NCBI GenBank assembly: GCA_947650285.1
Contig: CANTFL010001216.1
Location: 230,821-294,820 of the forward strand
Reading direction: 5' to 3'
Length of the DNA stretch: 64,000 nucleotides
Source of the DNA: Hyaloperonospora brassicae
Taxonomy: Eukaryota; Oomycota; Peronosporomycetes; Peronosporales; Peronosporaceae
Both the position numbers and the translations under genes were made by a program. Position 1 is the stretch's first letter. Each line of letters opens with the position of its first letter. Below, one piece after another: positions 59,048 through 64,000 of the stretch. Below the pieces are notes generated by a model. It ran no database searches. It had not been told where the DNA came from and saw only the letters and a program-made list of their open reading frames with translations.

Positions 59048-59239
59048 CTGATAAAATCTCCCTGCCTTAATGGAAGGTTAGGGATATGAGCCGAATTGTT
59101 GCTAAACTGGACGGTATAAATCTATCGTTCAGAAAAGGGAGGAGATGAGATAGTCGGCTAATAGACGGCGAGTGTGACTCCGCGTGAAAAAATGGATGAG
59201 GTATTAGTCGCGATCGCGCCGAACAAACAAACCGGACAT

Positions 59240-59600
59240 ACGATAAGCATGCCACCACTCACGGTGGGAGCAGACGAAAGACTTTTGGTCACCAGGTTCG
59301 ACGAATCGGCTGGCATTAAAAGGAAGGGCGTTTCATACAGTGCGATCATATAGAAGATGACAGAGTGGACGATCGTGGCTGTCACTTTAGACTTAACCGC
59401 TGATCTTACCATGAATGAGGCGGAAAGTATACGATTGCTACTCAGCTATGATCTGCTTGCAAATCGGTCCCGAGGACGAGAAATAATTGGCGGTAATTCT
59501 AATTTAGTGACCAGGTAGATGCGTGGTAGGATCGACTGCAAAGATACTGCTTTAAATTACTGCTCTGGAAAGCTATGGAGAAAATCAGATCGTGGCTAAT
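59240..59600 (+). pseudogene. Second RNase H of element 3
   Basis: In one + frame: VTRFDESAGIKRKGVSYSAI, a stop, KMTEWTIV, NEAESIRLLLSYDLLA, GGNSNLVT, a stop, RGRIDCKD. The order equals the second RNase H of element 1 (FDGSA, EAEY, IDCKAPG blocks). The Gly of FDGSA is Glu here. It confirms that the extra RNase H is a property of the lineage. Confidence 0.65.
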
Positions 59601-60199
59601 CCACGACTTTCAACACGTGAATAGAGATTGGAACTAGAGTGCGGACGATTTAGCGAGAAAGGCTCTACAGAGGTAGAAAGGTTCGATCGTGGCTTTCGGC
59701 CAAGTAGGTTATAAACTGATCGGCTAAACCGACTAAATGAGCTGATGATGCCTATCCTAGCCGACTTAATGGTTAAGGTGGCGAAAATAACTTGATTCGC
59801 AGTGAGAAGGCGCAATCAGCCCCGAATCTTGCAAAATGATATCTTGCAGCAAATGCGGACCGATCGTATAAAGCAGACGAAAGAAGAAGAGTGTTAAAAA
59901 TCGGACTTGAAGTCATATCTGATCCGGGACGTGGCCAAGCTTAAGGCATAGGAATTGAAGGTGTATGTCTTTACTGTATTAGACTATAAAGTGGATCGAA
60001 TTGGATTGGTTTTTCTGTCTCGATCATCAGCATAATCGGAATGTCTTGTAAGTTGTTTTATTATTTCTGGAGTTGTTGCAGCAATAATTGCGACATCATT
60101 ACCACGCAAGCTTAATCTGTGGGTACCAATGAATAGGATGTACTTATCACTGGATCAGGAAGGATTTTCACAGGCGACAATGTGCCCAAAGTACATTGA

Positions 60200-60749
60200 T
60201 AGTAGGATAAACGTGTGGACTGTGAGAAAAGCAACGGTCGCTTTTACGATCGTGACGGATCCACAGGAAAATACGTGCGTTTGCCCCTTTCAAAATTGGC
60301 TATGAGTCGTATGACATTGCTTCTAAGATCATTTGAAGGAAAAAAAGCAGATGTTATGAGTCGGTCTATTCTCATTCCATGTGAGCGCAAAATCCAGTTC
60401 GCCTCTTACTGCCTAGACAATACTATTCGATTACAAAAAATGCATGTTTCGGTGGTTCGGTGCGAGCGAAGCGATACGTTATACATGAGAGACCAGTTTA
60501 ATGTCAAAACAATTTAGAGCATTCAACAAGATCGCAGAGCAAAAGCAGAGGGTCACAATGACGTGCAGTCCGCACTCGAATGGAAAAGCGCAACGTATGG
60601 TAAAAGTTCAGACACAAGCAATTAGAACGTATGTCACGGACTAGAACCAGAAGGAGGCACAAATACGCAGAATGACTGAATTTTAAAAAATTAATACAGC
60701 GCGAGATCGTATCCGCGTTGATATATCGTCGTTTCACCTCATTTTTGTG
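60200..60749 (+). pseudogene. Integrase of element 3, part before the LTR insertion
   Basis: The zinc-region end reads VDCEKSNGRFYDRDGSTGKY, followed by the start of the core in shifted frames, then PHSNGKAQRMVKVQTQAIRT (equivalent of the N-G-x-A-E-R-M block) and NTARDRIRVDISSFHLI. The homology stops abruptly at about 60749, where the LTR-A copy begins. Stops lie between the blocks. Confidence 0.7.
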
Positions 60750-61721
60750 TGCTGGAGCGGCGGTCGCTCGTTTGGATAGCCTATCTCAACTCTCCATTAG
60801 CGTCCGGACGACCACGACCCAATACCGGAGGGAAAACTCCGATTCCGTGCTGTATACTTTGCTCGCCTTGTGTACCCGTCGGTAGGGCGGCTTGCTCTCT
60901 TCAAGGTGGACTCGAGTTGGTGCCGAACTAAACTGAGCGTGAGATTGGGGCTATCGCGTGGAAATCTTTACCCGATTGTATTTAGTATGAGTGGGCCTTT
61001 ATATGAGCTGCCATAATCGGGTTTAAATTGCCTTGCGCATTGGTGATGACCGATTTGCGTGCCTACTGACCTCATGAATCGTCACGAGATCGTAAACCTT
61101 TTGATTTATTTGTTTGCTGCGTACAATCACAGTTGGGTTTGTTTGAGATTCCGTGATCCCTAGTCAAATATTACAGGAATATCATTTGACTTAAGTATTT
61201 TAATTTTTCCGACGTCGGGGAGCCAATAATTCAATTCGGAGGAGAAGTCGACACTTGTACTTGGAAGCAAATTAAACTCTAAGTAATCTCAAAAACTGAT
61301 ACATTACTAGGACTATCTGTATGACGGACATCCGGGGCCACGGGTCTCGCTTTCCAAAATATCCTCGCCTTGTCTAAATGTGACCCATTTGGGGTACGGT
61401 TATTTTTGTGCCTTGGCGTTATTATTATCAGAAATGTAAACTGATAGCTTCAGGATCACGATATCGTGTTTCGATAGTGATATCATGTTTCGATTGCGGC
61501 CTTATTTAGGATCCATAGTCAGTTACGTATTCATTCTAATATAAATCATATTTCCGTCCTTGCCATCAACGATTCGCGATCTGTTAAGTTTGGGTACACG
61601 TTTGTAAGACATGTTCCAGCTCGTATCCTCCACTCAGAGCCCTCTCGAACTTCACTGACGCTAGCGATCCGTGCGGTCCAAGCCCAAATCAACATTCAAA
61701 TTTTGTGAACGCTTTGCCACA
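60750..61721. repeat. Nested LTR-A copy inside the integrase of element 3
   Basis: GCTGGAGCGGCGGTCGCTCG, CCGGACGACCACGACCC, CCGATTCCGTGCTGTAT and CTTGTGTACCCGTCGG match the LTR-A start. GGAGGAGAAGTCGAC (61239-61253) matches its middle, and the end reads TTTGCCACA. Integrase sequence flanks it on both sides. It lies opposite to the sense of element 3 when compared with the LTR/pol orientation of element 1. Confidence 0.75.
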
Positions 61722-62270
61722 CACGGTTGGGATTCAAGATCGACCTTGAAAGCAACCTTGCCTATAGGATGTTCTAGACGTCAAGATCAATATTCAAGCA
61801 TATCGCGATACATTATACAGCGTCAATATCAACGTGCAAGGGCGGTGGTCAATGATCATTTCAAGATCGCAATCCAATATCGAGCGGATCGCCATAATGA
61901 AACTCGTGACCTGCTGGACATCGATCGCGGATATCAAGTATGACTTTACCTCAATTGAGTTAAGGAAAAATATTCGCGAAAGTTAGCTCGTATCTAAATC
62001 TTTCCTTCTATGTGTGACTAATAATTGTAGAGAGATTGCGGTGCAGTTGGGGATCGCAGGTACATCCTGCCGATTATTCCCCGTGGTGCACGTATTTAAG
62101 CTCAAACAAGTAAATACGTTTCTGGAACGCCTCACGAGTGGTTAGAGATAAACGAATCATATTGAGTAAATTTTGGGTCGAAGCACTGTTTCCATAATAT
62201 ATCTGGTAAGGTGGTCGATCTGGAGTTACGCAATCATACGAGGTGGGATAGGGATAAATATACATGTTTC
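61722..62270 (+). pseudogene. Integrase C-terminus and chromodomain-like tail of element 3, after the LTR insertion
   Basis: The frame to 61943 resumes exactly with HGWDSRSTLKATLPIG, IQRQYQRARAVVNDHFKIAI and RADRHNE. After stops come KEKYSRKLAR, RLFPVVHVFKLKQVNTFLER, and at about 62190-62215 IIYLVRWS, the chromodomain core. This matches the order in element 1. Confidence 0.75.
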
Positions 62271-64000
62271 TTAAAGAAAATCAAAATCATTTATTTTATT
62301 ATTTTTAAATAATAAAGATATTAAGATATAAAACCTTAAACTTTGTAATTCAAGTTCTATAACACTATATTTTAATCTAGAAGTTTATTTTTTAAAAAAA
62401 AGAATTCGTTAGGAGGGGATCAGGTCTGCAAGAAGGTCGCATATGAATATAAGGCGGAGAAACATTTGTACGTAGATTTCGAAGCGGAGACGTAAAGGCT
62501 CTTGTGTATGATGAGTGTGGCGATCAGGAGTTCAATAGCTATAAGACGACCAAAACAAAATAAAGTTGTAGACATGAAGAACCAAGATGATGCAAAGAAA
62601 ATATACTAAATTTCAAGTGCGATTAAACCAAGACCTATTGATGCCAACTTACCAACCAAGCGAGGTATGGCCAATCATAGATGATCTTAGATCGACGACT
62701 AAAGCTAGTTACGCCATGACTCGGTAAAATTGTGCTTCGACAAAGCAGTCATCAGGTTTATGAGTTTGGTCGTAAGACAAATTACTCCAGGATACCAATA
62801 TTGCTAACCAGCTGCACGACTAAAACGTAAGTAGCTCGGGTTCAACAGGATATATCGATCACAGTATCCTTGTAACATGCTGCATAGTTGGAATTGGCGG
62901 ATCGATCGCCAACGTGTTCAAGACTTGATAGAAATCGCTATTTGCATTATTGATCAAGACCTAGATCGATCGATCGATCTGCAGAGGAGGTCGGCAACAT
63001 GTGAGTCGATTTCAAAAGCATCTGGCGGTGTCGATTAGCAAAAAAAAGTGGTTTAATTCAACAATTGTTCGAACTATTCCGTGAGCTCAAAAGATTCTGG
63101 CGAGAAAGTTCGAAAACGTTTCAAAGGATCGTGACGATACATCGCAGCGATCGCATCCAACATGAACAAGTGAGATTCCAAATTTCGTTAAGAGGCGGTC
63201 TAAAGAGCAGAGCTGGGCGAAGTGGGAAATTGGCAATTCCTTGGCTTGGGAAGGTGCGAAGCGAAGAATGCCAAATTGAACTCGTTTCCACTCGTCCAGC
63301 TCATAAGCCAGACATAACGAGGAGAAACTAAAGCAGAAAAATATGGGGACGCGATCGCGATAACTAGAAAAAACATTGGGCTGTTTGGAACCTTTGTATT
63401 CGGAAAAGGGTGATACTCGGCGGGTAAAGTAGATCGTGGACCGATTCCCGTGTTTCATCTGAATAGCTAATCGAGCCGTCGGAATCACCAGAGGATTCAC
63501 AGAAGAGATCGGCATTCAATACCTATGGGCGGACCGGGCGTAAAAAAGAGACTATGCCGAGAAAGCTGCCATACAGGGGGATGCACGACAGTAGGAAGGA
63601 GAGCGCGACCTTGAAACGCGGCTATGTCGCATCTGTATAATTATCTTTCTTCGTTATCTTGATTTGACGTGGGTGTAAATCAATTTATTTTTGGCAGTAG
63701 ACCATCATGGCCTAGGTGTATTACAAGATGACGGAATCTGGAGAGGAGACGATCGAACTAGAACACCAGAATCACAGGTCGAGACAGCCCGGGCTCGCTT
63801 GGATGGGATCAAAAAACGGGGTAGACCTTTCTCTTAGGAAGTTTGATTGGTCTGAACATGGTACTCGATTAAGCCGCAGAAGCCAAAGTAGAACTATACC
63901 CCCCATTTGTTACGAGCAGAGCAATTTAGTCAAGGAGGGAAATGACGATCGTTTATAGCAAGATCTCTCTCCGGATTAAGGTCCCGAGTGTGAGCTTGAA
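62271..64000. other. Unassigned region beyond element 3
   Basis: 62280-62410 is extremely AT-rich. After that, short frames occur on both strands (63065-63331 and 63716-63958 on +, 63515-63087 on -) without recognised domains. By analogy with element 1 this should be the 3' accessory region of element 3, where an antisense frame on - would be expected, but no convincing counterpart was found. Confidence 0.35.

Larger units (their letters stand above)
56160..62270 (+). mobile_element. Element 3: defective Ty3/gypsy pol of the element 1 lineage
   Basis: The + strand carries protease, reverse transcriptase, RNase H, second RNase H, integrase and chromodomain-like remains in gypsy order, with the same motif wording as element 1. 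It is riddled with stops and frameshifts and is split by an LTR-A copy in the integrase. No gag was recognised (repeat B lies where gag should be), and no flanking LTRs of its own were found; a 3' LTR may lie beyond the window. Confidence 0.8.

Noticed and set aside
62410..64000. Antisense frame counterpart in element 3
   Set aside because: The - frame 63515-63087 shows no resemblance to the antisense proteins of elements 1 or 2.

Overview
This window looks like nuclear DNA of an oomycete of the Phytophthora / downy mildew type. The reasons are Ty3/gypsy elements of a recognisably oomycete flavour (pol with an extra RNase H and a chromodomain-like tail), intron-free MFS genes, short 5' leaders with an initiator-like TCATTT, and a gene-sparse, transposon-dense layout. 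The genus cannot be fixed from the sequence alone. Only three confident host protein genes are present: two paralogous MFS transporters of the oxalate/formate antiporter-like type (21636-23327 and 25072-26706, both +) and one small secreted Thr/Pro/Ala-rich protein with a probable C-terminal anchor signal (47312-47899, +).

Layout. 1-1176 is empty AT-rich DNA. 1182-14680 is a 13.5 kb Ty3/gypsy element (element 1) whose pol lies on the - strand. Its 1.14 kb LTRs (LTR-A) are almost identical, yet its genes are shattered and its RNase H is split by another LTR-A copy. Its 3' third carries a long antisense reading frame on the + strand (2587-5219). 15140-17371 is a broken Ty1/copia pol (-), and 17895-18388 is an old LTR (-). 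19.5-27.4 kb is the MFS gene island. 27461-35151 is a 7.7 kb Ty3/gypsy element (element 2, +) with 529-bp LTRs, a perfect GTTAC target duplication, broken gag/pol and a cleaner antisense frame (33808-34410, -).

35.2-45 kb is AT-rich DNA holding a reversed LTR-A relic (38975-39826), a probable LTR with primer site (44351-44782, -) and a perfect 31-bp hairpin (44824-44904). 45.4-47.9 kb is GC-richer, with tandem repeats and the secreted-protein gene. 49711-55995 holds two 2.3 kb direct repeats around an unidentified coding-like block. 56316-62270 is a third broken Ty3/gypsy pol (element 3, +) of the same lineage as element 1, with an LTR-A copy inserted in its integrase. 62.3-64 kb is unassigned.

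Working picture. Retroelement remains fill more than half of the window and nest in one another. The MFS pair looks like a local tandem duplication in a small gene-rich island, probably moving small carboxylates across a membrane. The retroelement features most worth a second look are the antisense frames between the pol end and the 3' LTR in two different gypsy lineages, the second RNase H, and near-identical LTRs around ruined coding regions. The last suggests mobilisation by proteins supplied in trans, or LTR homogenisation.

All homology statements come from recognising conserved motifs by eye; no database search was run.
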